From positions 1,242,711-1,306,710 of the forward strand of contig SCFE01000038.1 in assembly GCA_004352715.1 (NCBI GenBank): 64,000 nucleotides of DNA. The letters are read 5' to 3'. Shown piece after piece: positions 36,801 through 48,481 of the stretch; position 1 is the stretch's first letter; the number at the start of each line of letters is the position of its first letter. Origin of the DNA: Hofstenia miamia (Eukaryota; Xenacoelomorpha; Acoela). The notes beneath the pieces are model-generated. The model made no database searches and was not told the DNA's origin. It saw only the letters and a list, made by a program, of their open reading frames with translations. Both the position numbers and the translations under genes were made by a program.

Positions 36801-39800
36801 AAAATTACAAAAAATTTGAAAAATGAACAAGAAAAATGGTTATTTAACTTTTTCAAATTAAAATTTCATTTAATCTTTCAAAATAATCAAAATGAAAAAT
36901 TTAAAACGGAATAGATATGGCCAAAATCGGTCTGACCCGGCCCATAGCATATGTAATTTTTTCAAAAATTTAGATAAAATTTAGATTCTGCAATAGTTGA
37001 TCGAATACAAGCTGAAAAACAAACTGATTATATACATGGAAATTATTTAAAATATATTGCTTTGCAAGATTAGTTAAAACTTGTGGCCCACAATTCTGTC
37101 ATTAGTTCATTATTTGTTCCGATCGAGCCCACAGCCCGAATTAATTTTCTAGGCCCGCAACCCGCGAGTTTGGTCCTGGCTCGCTTCCACCCCATGTCAA
37201 TGTGTACGATAGCGAATTTTTGATGGACTATTTGCATAATTCAAAATTTCAGTGGAGTACAAAAGCACCCCAAACCACGTAGTAAAAAAGCAAACAGATC
37301 TAACTGTTAATCAAATGCTATACTTTTGCAAATCAACCTTATAAATAAGATTATACTAACAACATACAAAATCGTGAGCAAAACTATATTAAAAGGCCCG
37401 TTTTATTGATAGAAACATTAAAAAAAAGGAAAAAAATATCTTGTTGTAACTAAGAATAATTTATTGGAAAATCGAAAGATACACAAAATTCAAACCTGCT
37501 CTCCAAAGTCATTTGACAACAATTCCGATAAACTGTCGTTGATGGTTACCTAAATATCAAATGCATTACATCTGGCGTTGAATAACAAAACCCATGAATA
37601 TATTCAAATATGCGTGAAATTATGTAAGATAATAACATTAGTGCAATATAACGCAACTACTAACAGACTAATGTTGCGCAAGCAAGAGAGAACGCTCTGA
37701 CTTAATTAAAATTCCAAGAATTTGGTTGTATATTTTTATGAGCGCCTCCGGGCTTTCGAGCACTCGTACTAAAAAACGAACTTAAATGGATTCCCAAACT
37801 CAAAGGAGAAATCGTGAACAAATAAATTTCGACCCGATATCAAAAGCATGACCTTCCCAAAGCTTAATCGAACTCTATTATTTTCTAAAAATAGTCTAAC
37901 ATTTGAACTCGACATGAAAACCTAAGCGAGATGGCCGATCTCTCCAGTGATACAAAATTACACAAGAACAGCCTGGAAGTGTGTCAACGACGTTTAATAT
38001 TATTCACGTATAAAAGAGGGGATAAACATCAAATTACCACATCATCATTTAAAGATTTTACATAAATTTCCATGGCTTATCGCGTAACCATGCATTTCTA
38101 CAATAGATTTTTGACATATCTCTATCACATCCAGCACAAATTGTATGTCGACAATAAATAAAATGACCATTTTACATTTTAAATTAATATCAATTCTGTG
38201 GCTGATAGTTTAATACTTAAATTGCTAAAAAATGATTTCTTACAGATCCAAGTTGATCTCATTCAATTGAATGACTATTCTCGTAAAACTATTGAATCTA
38301 TTAATTCTTAGTGCCGTAAACATTTCAGGAACAAATGCCCTCATACTTCAGAACAATCTTTCGTGTTTGAGCTTACAAGTGAACTTGATAAAAAGTTGAT
38401 AAATACTCTTCTAAAAGCTTTATTCAGGGTTTCTTAAAGCTAAAAAATTCCTAAAAATTTGAGGACGTTGGGAAAATACTTCTAATCATTTATGATCTTA
38501 TGTAATAGTGAAATTTTCAAACATAGAATTTTAGCTTTATACTAGTATTATCTCTTCAAGTGAAAATCACAAATGCTAATGTTACATGCTGATTATATTA
38601 AGAAGTCTTTGATTTATAGCTAAACGAGATCACGTAATAATGCTGAAAAAAACTGAGCCCAGGACTGGAAACGGGTTGACACGACCCACAAGCCGGTATC
38701 GGTTCATTTGGAAAATTTTTTCTTTAAATCTGGTCATGCCGAGTCATTCAATAAGATTGACATTAATGACTGATTACATGTATAAGTTTTAACGCTACAT
38801 TGATCGATTGAACATGTAAACTGTTTTGTCACATAAAAACAAACACATAGCAAAGCATTCTAGTTTCCTACTACTGACTAGCCCTCCTTATTTATGTGTG
38901 AAAACACATATATTTTTGTTTGTTTTGTTGTCATTTTCAAACCTAATCTCCAATGAGAATAACTTAATCTGCCTTAAACACTAGCTTACACTTCATAAAA
39001 CAATTTTTTTGATACTTAGCCAGCTTCGTCAAATTTTTGGCATGGTAAGAGATTGATATCTGTTTGAAGTGCAAGGTAGCCTCATTAATGATCTTGGGCC
39101 GATCTAGAAATATTCGTTTACTTAATATTATATTATGTTTTACCATTTGATTAAATTCATTGTGTAATTTTAGTTTTCGAATTGGTCTTAAGTATATCAA
39201 ATATTTTTGAATGGGTATTGATTGTACGAGCCTAAATAATATGAGCAAGTCGGGTCAAATGTATGAAAACGAGTCAGGTCAGGGCAAAACGGATCGGGTC
39301 AAAAAAATTTGACCCGTTTCCAAGGTTGATCAAGCCTCCTATGCTTAATACCTAACATGGGAACTGGATATGGATAGGTGGTTAATTATTAAGTGTGACA
39401 ATAGTGAGCTTAATATAAATTGCAAAAACTTTTGAAGTAGATTTAAATACTTAAATATTACATAAACACGTGCATAAAAAAAATACCATATGTAGGTGTT
39501 CCCTATATGATGTATAAAAAATCAAAAATTATTTTGCACAAAATAAACAGAAACACTCAATTCAGTAAATACAAAACTTTTTTTCAGAAAATGATAATTT
39601 TAACTGAATATTTAATATGTTTGTTCCTTTTTAATAGTAGTATTGGAGGCTACCATCAGAATTTTAGGTAGGAAATTTCCGTGCTTATGATATTTAACTA
39701 TCTAACACATTATTGGACAGGGAGTAAACACTACATAGTTAAATGGATTTAAAAGTCTAGGGATTTCTAAGTAAAAATCCTTTAGTTTGAAACAAAATAT

Positions 39801-42800
39801 CTCACATTGCAAGCGAACAGACAGCCAACAAAAATGCACCACAAATTTCCTCTAGTCAATGAATGTCAGGTGAAAATGGCATATTACTCATTCTTTGAAA
39901 TGGAATTTACTTACATCCAAAGTTGCAGGAAGCCGCAAAGCATTAGGGTACTGAAATGATATGAATAACTGTTCTTCCATTTCCATTCTTAGAAAAAATG
40001 TATCAAAAATGGATTCGATCAGAGAGTCTAAGACTGGTACAGCTTGAGGCGAGAGTAGTTTGGACTTGATTATCTCAGGTGCGATGAGCAGGTGCAACAT
40101 TTTTACAGTGACTTCACAAAGTAACTGACATGGCATTCTAAGTAAAGTTAAACAAACAGAAGACCCTGTAACAAAAGTACAATTCTTGTTCAGCACCCAG
40201 GAAGAGAAGATTATTTCCCAATGTTGCAAATGATACCTCGATTTCCTTCTCATCACACAAAAGTTGGAGCCTAAACAGGTAAACTAAATCATGGGCTTAC
40301 AAATGTTCCATATAAATATGAATACATAATTGATGGGCAATCAAATTGCAAACATTAAATACGATCACCAGAATTTTGAAAACTTAAATTCTTTTAACAA
40401 AAATATTAATAAACTTTTTACACAATAATCATATATTATTATTTTTTAAAAAACAGGAATATTTTATGCATCTAACAAAATTGAATGTTGAAGTTGTGGG
40501 GATTGCAATCAAATACGAAAAAAAATATTGACTAGTAATAATATTGAAAAGTTCTAAGTATATATTTTGGATATTAATAATCTTGATGGAATTGGGTCAA
40601 TTTTTCGACTAAAGACTAGCCCGCCCCATTTCAAAATAACAACAATTTGGACCAAGCCCGTTCCACCAAATTTTGTTTTTACGCCACTGACACTATCTTG
40701 ATTGACAATCACAGAATGTATTGATCAATATGTACATATCCCCTTAGTTCATCAACAATGCTAATTAAATTTTGATGCGGTTGCGTTATGCTAACCTTAA
40801 TTCTATAAACACGATGCATATGATCAATCCCACACACCCATGTAATGCAGGTATTAACAGAACTAATGAGACTATTCGTGTTATCCTATTAGAAAGGAAT
40901 AGTCTCTGGATACAATCATCTTTTTTAACACTTGGTGAAAATATCAGTTTAATCTATTCAATGATTAAAATTCTCGCATCATCCGTGCAAAGTGAAAGGG
41001 ACTTTTCAGAAGTACATGTAGGTCTCAACTGCACCAAAACGTTTTTATAGCAGCAGGTAAAATTAATGTGATTGATGTTTTACATCAGTCAACAAAGCAG
41101 AGCGGAAAAAATTTAAATAGAATGTTTTTATCATTTGCAACGTTTAAGTGTCTAAGTTAGTTTTTTTCTTCCCCATGTAAATATTATCCAAGTATCTTTA
41201 TAGGTCAAAGCCCACCTTAATTCCAACTCTGTTTTGGAGCAACTTGCTCATGCTATATTTAAATCGAGAAGTGTTGATATTATTTATTTACCATGAACCC
41301 TAAAAAGTAATTAACGCAAACAACAATCTAGCGATGTATTGAATACAATGACTGGAACTGAAAACTAGATTATTCGCTGTAAAAATTAAAGCAATAGAAA
41401 GGCAATTACCGAGCTGGTTCACCTTGAAAATGTTGACGAAAAATATCACTAAGGGTGATGATAACTCCACGCAGCGCGTCATACCGAGAAGATTGCTTTA
41501 CTGACCCAATGTCTTTCGAGAAAAGATATTCCTAATGACCGAGATAAATATAAATAACTGCTTACAGAAACTTACTAAGCAAAATTCAGAATTCTCATTT
41601 TAGGTATGAAGAAAATTTTATTCTTCTTACAAAATCGGAATTTTCAAAGAATATTAGTTAATCTTTTCAAATACTTCAGGCACAGCATTACAACTTAGTA
41701 CACATTTCAATACTACATAAAAAATGTTCACTAATAGATGTGTCAATTGATCCAAATTCCGTAATAGACTTGGAGAACACTAATTTAAAGTGTGGAAAAA
41801 CGGTTTGCTCTTTAAATATGACAGGAGGCAAGGTTTAAGAAGCTTTCAAAACACATAGCATTTATGAAATGGTTTTTACGAACCGGTTGCCATTATATTT
41901 AGATTAGCTAAAATTCACGGCAATCCTCGTAAATGTACACGTTAGAATGTGTTTTCTTATAAAATATAGAATTTTTCTTACAGATTTCATTTGAAATATT
42001 TTCAATAAAAGAAGTGCGCATATCAACAAATTTACACAATGAAAATTCATGTAAAATGAATGACTGAAAGACTGAAGCCAAAATTAGCAATTATCCTTTA
42101 AGAAAAGAACTTCATAAATAACTAACTTGCTCATTGGAATTTGGTGTTAAAGGTATGATCCGGAGAACGAAGAAGCGTTTTCTAATTTTATCTAAAAGTG
42201 CAGGTCCACTTGTGTCGTGATGAAGGGAAAGATTTATTAAAGGAATTCTCTTAGGTTGTTGAACAGCCTGTATTGGCTTCTGAGGCGAACCTTTGCGAAG
42301 AGTCAATATGATCTAAAAATTCAAAGTTAAATAATGCATGTATACATTAATATACGATATTCAATTCTAATCATTCCGCAAAACAATGAAAACAACATAG
42401 AGACATGTTGCAATATTCGCAAATACAATTGCAATTACAAAATATACGAATTTAGGTCAGCATGTTATTTCAAATAATCTCACAAACGTATTGGATTTCT
42501 AACGAAGGCGCTTCCCTTCTATCAGAACCTATTTGCTATATTTCTAATATTTCCTTAGAATATGGTATTTTCCGGAAATTGGGGGATTAAAGGAAGTAAA
42601 CCTATACCTAAAAATCATGATCCTACAGCAATTAATGAACTTAGACAAACATCAATTACTCCGATAACATCGAGTCTTTTTTGAAAGAATGGTTTGTATC
42701 TTTTTCATATCAAAATAGTGTATCTTGTTTTCAATTTGGTTTTCGAAAGACGAAGTCAACATCCTATGCATTTATTAAAAAGCTTAATAAAATATTTAAA

Positions 42801-45800
42801 TTCAAAAGAAATTCAAATNAATATTCGCAATCACAATTGCAATTACAAAATATACGAATTTAGATCAGCATGTTATTTCTAATAATCTCACAAATCGTAT
42901 TGGATTTCTAACGAAGGCGCTTCCCTTCTATCAGAACCTATTTGCTATATTTTTAATATTTCCTTAGAATATGGTTTTTTCCTGAAATTGGGGGATTAAA
43001 GGAATTAAACCTATACCTAAAAATCATGATCCTACAGCAATTAATTTAGACAAACATCAATTACTCCGCTAACATCGAGTCTTTTTGAAAGAAGGTTTGT
43101 ATCCTTTTCATATCAAAATAGTGTATCTTGTTTTCAATTTGGTTTTCGAAAGACGAAGTCAACATCCTATGCATTTATTAAAAAGCTTAATAAAATATTT
43201 AAATTCAAAAGAAATTCAAATTATTTTAGGATATTCTCACTAGACATGAAAAACACATTTGATACAATGAACCATAAATACATAATAGATGAATTACGCA
43301 ATTTTCAACCGCCATCTAATCCGCAAATCTTATCTTGGTATTCTAGTTTGTTATTTGGAAGATCTCATTGCACTAGGTTTAAAAGTGACAAATCACTAAC
43401 AACGTTTACGAACTTGGGAGGGCTGCAAGAAACGGTCAGTGGCCTTGTCATATTTAATAGCTTTGTTAATGATTTTAATTTTAATTTTTATTGTAGCCAA
43501 GTATATGCTGTTTTGCTAGTAAGTCGTGTTTTAGTAGTTTCTTGAAGGATGTTATATTAGATGCATTACGGACGTTTACATCTAATTTGTTCCATTGCTT
43601 ACATGTAATCCCACTAAGCGAACTCTGCCAATATTATTTTTTATCTTTATGTTGTTTATGCATTTATTTGCTCTTCTGCTATGGCTAAAATATTTGATTA
43701 AAAAGTGGTTTTCATTGACGCACTTGTAGAATTTTATTAGGTTGGTGTATGTGAATATGTAAGCTGGTGCTTGCTAATACTAAATATTATGCGGATTGAG
43801 CAGTTAAATAGCCTATTTAACTGATTAAATTGTGTGATGTTTAAGTTACCTAATAATATACATAGATATCTGAGTTGACTCAACACAAGTGCTTCTACCA
43901 ATGCCTTACACTTATTAATTCCTTTAATCTTTTTTAAAAAATGGATACCTCCTGTCATTCTCTGCAACTTTTTGCAAATGAAATGAGCGTAGCTAAATTT
44001 GGTGTCAATCTCAACTCCCAAATATGTTACAATTTCTGGTGGACTAATAAGTGGAGAGTCAGCTGAAATTTTTATGGCAACGTTTTTTACTAGTGCTCGT
44101 GTTTCATTGGGTGCAAAGACAATAAATTGCGTTTTGTTCATATTTGCTGTTAATTTGTTCTGCTTATAGTAAATCATTATTTTATCTATGTTTTCTTGGA
44201 GGTTTCTTGTTGCTTTTATTAGGCTAACATTATGATTTACAATAAAAATGTCATCTGCATAATGGATTAGTTGACAGTCTTTTAAATAGTTTCTTAGGCC
44301 ATTTATGTACAAATTAAGCAACACAGAACCAAGAACAGGTCCTTGAGGTACGCCGTGTTCTCTGGTGCTGTAGTCTGAAAAAATGTTGTTCACTTTTACT
44401 CGCTGTTCCCTATGCTGTAAGAAACTCTTGATAAACATTTTCGACTCCTCATTGAATACATAACAGGAAAGTTTTCTTTCAAGGATATTGAAATCCAAAC
44501 TATCAAATGCTTTGATTAAGTCTAGCAAAGCTACACTGCTGCAGATGTTTTCATTGAGATTGTAACGAACATTTTCAGTAAGAAATAATAAAGCATCATC
44601 TGTACCTAGGCCGTGTCTAAATCCAAATTGACTTGAAGAAAGGATGTTATTCTCACTGAGATAAGTATTTATTTCCTGACAAAGGATCTTTTCAAAGATT
44701 TTGGAGAGCGGATTTGTTACAGCAATAGGTCTGTAATTAAAGCAATTATGAGGATCTCCATTTTTCAGAATGGGAGGTATATCTGCTCGTTTTAGGTGAA
44801 AAGGAAATGTTGATTTGTGTAAAAAAAGTTGAATGCGAACAGCAAATCCTCAGAGAAACAGTTGATATATTCTTTAGAATAAATATAGGAATTCCACAGC
44901 TTCCGCTTGAAATACTTGGATCTAATTTTTGTATTGTTTTGATGAGATCAAAATTGCTAATGTAGCTAAAGCCAAAGGTGCCATAAACTTGTGCGATTTT
45001 GTTTTCATATCTTTTTGTAATCGCCATTATATGATCCAAGGTTTTTAAATATGAAATTTATGTAGTCCGCAACTATCTTATGATTGTTTACTAATTTTCC
45101 ATCAACATTAATTTCCTGAATGCCACATATCGTATTCTTGTCTTTGTTCAAAAAAATTCTATTTGTTTTTTGCATTTGAAAAACTTTCATATATCATCTT
45201 TGAGGGTTGCATTTTATGACTTTGCTTTAGTTTAGAAATTTTGGCTTTAATATCCTTGTAATTGCTTAGGTCTACATTGGTACAGTCTTGGCATACTTTC
45301 CTCCAAATGTCTCCCTTAACTTCTAATGCTTCGACCTCTTTATTACGTACCTTTAAAGGACTCCCAATCTTAATATATCTGTATTTGTATGGAGCTTCTT
45401 TATTTAGGCAGTGATTTACTTGCTTTATTATGAAGTTTATCATTTTGCTTGTATCTTGCATAGTGTAATTTACGTCCCAGGCAACGTTGTTCAGATTATC
45501 AAAGAAACTACTTTTTTCATTAAAATTTGCGAAACTGCGTGAAAAAATTATTTTCCTCTTGCTAGCTTGCCTTGTTTCACTGGAAATATAAATTGCCAGA
45601 TTGTGATCAGAAAACGAGTTAAACATTTTGGTGCAAAATGGGGGTTCTCAATATTCGTAATAAAGTAATCTATGAGTGTTTTTTCTCTAGTTCTTATAGA
45701 CTTGTTTATTACACTCATCTGTAGTTCATCACATAATTTGTTTATATAACTTGATTCGTTTGGCACAAGGAAATCAATATTATAGTCGCCTAATAGGATT

Positions 45801-48119
45801 ACTTTTTCGTTACTCAAAACTGCACTTTGTATTTCATTAATTTTAAATTCAATGAATTCAATAGCACTCTGTTTTTTAGGCGAGTAACTTAAATTAATTA
45901 GTGATGATTCCGATTTTTTCGAGTTTCTAATTCCTACCCAAAGTGGCTCAAAGCTCTCATGTGCTTCTTCGAAGTTTTGATACCTTACCGGGTTGGGATC
46001 AATAACAAATATGAAAAGCAATCGATTGTTTTCAAATTAACATTGATTGCTTCATAAGTTGGAATTAAATATTTCGTACAAAATCATGCGCTTTTCTAAT
46101 GATGAGGTTAAATCTGTAATGGAAACTATATATATAATCGGTTAAAAACTTAAAAAATAAGTATTATTATAAATGAAAATGTCGAAAAAAATTGGATTTT
46201 TATAAAAAATCATTCTTTTTACAATACATTAAAAATTAATAAGCATATCTAAACTTTGCTAATTTCTAAAATTAATACTATCATATCTGGCGGTTGCATT
46301 TAATTAACACATATCTATCTAAATGAAATACGTGCTGAAACCTAGCCATGAAGAAACACACCAAATTTTGAAATAAACTTAAATCTGAAGTACGAAGTAA
46401 AGCCCTACGAATACTCGACCGATTTGAATTGTTCTAGTATTTGATTCTCTCGACGACCGTGCTTGAAAAGTTGTAAAATAATCCAAAATAGAAGAAACAA
46501 CTCTACATAGAATACATTTCATTGTAGTGTGGTACTATGCTTGTCTTCGTAACAACATAGCTGTTGTTAGAAATATTGATTACAATAGAACAAATATCAT
46601 CACAAACTTATAAAGCATGAGACACCATCAATAAATGAGAGCAATAATCATTTTAACAGTTGAAAACGAAATATACAATTGAGAAGCAGAAGCTATAGTA
46701 CTTTATAACTAAAAAAAATCATAGAAAATAAACTCATTGTAGTTTATTTTTTGAGGTTCTTACTTATTCTGTTCTTTCCAATCTTTTGTAAATTTCTTTC
46801 ATTGTGTTGTTTGGACAATTCGACTCGAGTTTCAACCGACTCAATAATGAAAAACCCGTAGTCTCTATTATTATATTTTGCAAAAAACAAACATACCTCT
46901 GCAGGAACTTCAATCTTCGAAAGAAGCTTATCGATATTAGATGTTGAAACCTTGGTGTTATTTATCGCTTCAATAACATCACCTATGGGGAAATTATGTT
47001 TAGTTTTAAAGTAGTCAGACATATATTTGATTCTTTATTATTGAAATTGTAATATTAATTCAACCCGCACTTTATTGATATGGGTCAATTTGTACCAAAG
47101 TGATCTTCAAAGTTCAATCGCACTTTTTAAATTTATCAATAGAGGAATGAGACCTCGTGTCCTCTCTTATGCTAAGACTATTGTGATGCCGAATGGAGTT
47201 TAACTATCCCTATTTACAGATTAATTACCATTTATATATTGTTGCGAATTAGGTCAAAATGACCCAAGATTCTTGTAGCATAAACTTAATGTTTATTCGT
47301 CAATTAAAGTAATTATAGAAATGGAGAATTACTTTCCTATCGTTATTTTGACCTAAAGAAACTGAGTGTGACATTGTGTGACAAAAGGCAGGTTCTACAT
47401 GTACATTAATAAACGGCATGTCATGTTACTTACATTGATGTAGGCTACAGAGTACCACGAAGTCAAATTAATTTCTATAATACGTAAAGAATTCGTGACG
47501 AAATAATGATTTTACTAAGATTTGGCCCACCTTAAGAAATTAATAAAAAGATTAATGCAACCGGACATCAGAAAAAGTAAGAAAACGTATTTTCTCAAGT
47601 AATTACGCTACTTTTTGATGTGTGTCAAAATGAGAGAATTCAGTAAACGGCGTGGTAAAAGAATGTAGTAAAGCGCGGGTTAATTGTAAATTTGTACATT
47701 TTAATCTCTGTACTAATGGTCAAACCTGAATGTCAATTCTAAAATGACAGGAAATACATCACGACTATGTATTCAATGAGAACAATCACAACATGTTCCA
47801 TCCATACACAATATGTTGCCTTACAACGGTTGAAATATTAAAAGTTTCAACAATAATAATGAATATACAACTAGAAAGAATTTTTACCAATTCCCATATC
47901 CAAACATTTTACAGCAGGACCATTTGGAAGGAATCCTTGAATTATAACTCTATCATCAACAACACCACCTAATTCTTTACCAACCGCAACATTTTTAACA
48001 TTCCCAGGAAAAATACCAAGTATTCTTTCGATTTCTGACCAGCAATCAGAAAAAGGCAGGGTTGCCGTCTCATTAACTGTTATTGGCACTTCAACCAAGT
48101 TGTCGAAATAAGCGGCCAT
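28172..48119 (-). CDS. INTU: Inturned (CPLANE, PDZ) gene, 16 of about 17 exons
   Basis: In known animals Inturned pairs with Fuzzy at the ciliary basal body, as a Rab23 exchange factor and CPLANE subunit needed for ciliogenesis and planar polarity. Exons, 5' to 3': 48119-47888, 46982-46897, 42312-42127, 41531-41410, 40270-40181, 40137-39915, 37549-37496, 34369-34307, 34108-33911, 33868-33819, 33736-33635, 32696-32392, 32039-31873, 31789-31704, 30987-30807, 28266-28172. All have AG/GT borders and every junction keeps phase, giving about 746 codons. Recognisable blocks: PDZ (IGDVIEAINNTKVS), LRGVIITLSDIF, VWKEIFA, NNLYVEQVRETLYQL, a basic SLRRRRNS linker, QNTLFCFLF, ITYWVVG. The last about 35 residues were not found. 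The N-terminus before the PDZ is shorter than in vertebrates (human about 940 residues). Confidence 0.88.
28718..28997. mobile_element. hAT-like MITE in INTU intron 15
   Basis: The left end is CAGAGATGGAAATGGGCC and the inverted right end TGGTGATGGACATGGGCC. Flanking 8-mers tgcggatc and tacgggcc match at five positions. It is 280 bp with GC-rich arms and an AT-rich middle, no coding capacity, and the same TGGAAANGGG core as the elements at 14030 and 38660. Confidence 0.65.
28998..30806. other. Rest of INTU intron 15
   Basis: AT-rich intron sequence with no exon, repeat pair or RNA gene recognised. Short open frames here lack motifs. Confidence 0.6.
33911..40270 (-). CDS. INTU: INTU exons 5-9, central Inturned domains
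   Basis: Exon 5 reads LQLLCDEKEIEVSF...LLFLGAEQE, exon 6 SLIESIFDTFF and YPNALRLPATLD, exon 7 VTINDSLSELLSNDFGEQ, exon 8 SDFYRGQRRAFTLNGCLLYY, exon 9 DYLVSDHMP...MLTVWKEIF and GRFFCLTVGM. This order matches the longin-type central region of Inturned, which contacts Fuzzy. The intron between exons 5 and 6 would be only 43 bp (40138-40180); without it the frame breaks. The 2.4- and 3.1-kb introns flanking exon 7 each contain a MITE. Confidence 0.82.
34370..35695. other. INTU intron 7, 3' part
   Basis: AT-rich non-coding sequence with a short TA tract near 34520. No exon or transposon ends were identified. Confidence 0.6.
35696..36262. mobile_element. MITE with repeated subterminal motifs
   Basis: The left end (AAGTAGGGTACACACTTAAA, then TTTGCGCGCAAC) is matched, inverted, by the right end (CAAAGTTTAAGTGTGTACGC, then TACTT). 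The motif GTTGTGC-CAAAGTT-AAGTGTGTACGC occurs three times in the right arm and, inverted or partial, about three times in the left arm (near 35745, 35790 and 35855). There is no transposase. A TA may flank each end (35699-35700 and 36258-36259), but the target duplication is ambiguous. Confidence 0.7.
36360..36905. repeat. TTTTCATTTT/AAAATGAAAA low-complexity palindromic array
   Basis: Alternating blocks of TTTTTCATTTTCG and AAAATGAAAAACGG repeat with a loose 130-180 bp spacing, each block complementary to its neighbours. Single strands could fold into nested hairpins. Non-coding, inside INTU intron 7. Confidence 0.7.
36912..37199. mobile_element. Possible hAT-like MITE remnant
   Basis: The right end, read inverted, is TGACATGGGGTGGAAGCGAG and the left is TAGATATGGCCAAAATCGG, weakly alike. 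GC-rich GGCCCG-type subterminal sequence resembles that of the clearer hAT-like elements nearby. No target duplication was seen. Confidence 0.35.
38660..39328. mobile_element. hAT-like MITE in INTU intron 6
   Basis: The left end is CAGGACTGGAAACGGGTTGAC and the inverted right end CAACCTTGGAAACGGGTCAA. Flanking 8-mers actgagcc and atcaagcc match at five of eight positions. The open frame at 38964-39248 (-) inside it has no domain and is regarded as chance. Confidence 0.7.
42412..43243. repeat. About 410-bp direct duplication around a single N
   Basis: The sequence starting AATATTCGCAA near 42412 repeats from 42822, immediately after a lone N at 42820, with scattered substitutions and short indels. 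Both copies contain a LINE fragment in plus orientation. The divergence suits two haplotypes laid end to end by the assembler, though a real tandem duplication is possible. Confidence 0.75.
42540..43473 (+). mobile_element. LINE RT fragment, plus strand, partly duplicated
   Basis: The plus strand reads broken RT text: PKNHDPTAINELRQTSITP and FGFRK-like finger residues (twice, because of the local duplication), then DMKNTFDTMNHKYIIDELRN (palm A, about 43240-43305), LGGLQETVSGLVIF (altered motif B) and NSFVNDFN near 43470. It stops exactly where the minus-strand LINE tail begins, so the YADD motif is not reached. Pseudogenic. Confidence 0.7.
43475..46030 (-). mobile_element. LINE family C, 5'-truncated, inside INTU intron 2
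   Basis: On the minus strand, 5' to 3': endonuclease C-terminal half (LLGDYNIDFL near 45785; LIDYFITN near 45670; FSDHNLAIYIS near 45610), linker, RT fingers (GDPHNCFNYRPIAVTNPLSK, about 44700-44758), palm A (LDLIKAFDSLDF), motif B (HGVPQGPVLGSVLLN), YADDIFIV near 44260, TYLGVEIDTKFSYA near 44000, and a C-terminal KLDVNVRNASNITSFKKLL near 43560-43600. It ends in an ATTAAA-like tail at about 43475-43495. Several frameshifts (near 45600, 45100 and 44800) inactivate it. Confidence 0.85.
43737..44757 (-). pseudogene. LINE reverse transcriptase core (family C)
   Basis: This frame is open from the NYRPIAV finger motif through palm and thumb for about 340 codons. The catalytic aspartates of KAFDSLD and YADD are present. 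It is separated from the endonuclease part by frameshifts, so a complete ORF2 is not encoded. Confidence 0.82.
46031..46896. other. INTU intron 2, 5' part
   Basis: AT-rich intron. The frame running from the PDZ exon down to 46744 is read-through beyond the donor at 46897/46896. Nothing else was recognised. Confidence 0.6.
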
Positions 48120-48136
48120 ATTGAAGTGATATGAAG
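46897..48136 (-). CDS. INTU: INTU exons 1-2, PDZ domain
   Basis: Exon 1 (48136-47888) has a 17-nt leader then MAAYFDNLVEV..., ending VIIQGFLPNGPAVK and MGIG at a phase-1 donor (ATTG|GTAAAA). Exon 2 (46982-46897) restores IGDVIEAINN and ends in VPAE at GAG|GTATGT. GFLPNGPAVK...GDVIEAINNTKVSTSNI is the beta-B/alpha-B portion of a PDZ fold and matches the order in Inturned proteins (LPxSPA-K...GDVL-AVND-V). The open frame that continues past 46897 to 46744 is intron read-through. Confidence 0.85.
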
Positions 48137-48186
48137 CTGAAAGCAATTTTTTTTGAGAAAGATTTAGTAAATTTAATAAATTTATT
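48137..48186 (-). promoter_or_regulatory. RCE1-INTU junction: AATAAA then 3' splice acceptor
   Basis: On the minus strand an AATAAA (48186-48181) is followed 42 nt later by a T-rich tract and TTGCTTTCAG (AG at 48138-48137), directly before the 17-nt leader of INTU. A poly(A) signal followed closely by a 3' splice site with no visible upstream exon is the layout of an operon junction processed by spliced-leader trans-splicing. A conventional 5' untranslated exon farther upstream is the alternative. Confidence 0.5.
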
Positions 48187-48481
48187 GTTCAAAGCCAAAA
48201 TAAAAATACATTAATCCTAAAATTCAATATGTTAAATTCTAAAAAATAATCGAAACCAAAGTGAGACATTAAATATAGAAGTGAAAACAATGCACGTGAA
48301 AGAAATGCTTATGTTAAAATGATACATTTATGATTACAATTGCAGAAAAAATACCTTTATGATAAACAAAGGTCATGGGCAAACAGAAACTACTTATTTT
48401 TGAAATTAAGAGAATTCAAAAGAGTTGGTAGAATGTGTAAACATATATACAAAACGACAACTTAAATACAAAAAATTTACT

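Noticed and set aside
46744-47022. A 92-codon minus-strand frame starting MSDYFKTKHNF as a separate small gene.
   Set aside because: Its middle is INTU exon 2 (46982-46897); both ends are intron read-through across good splice sites.
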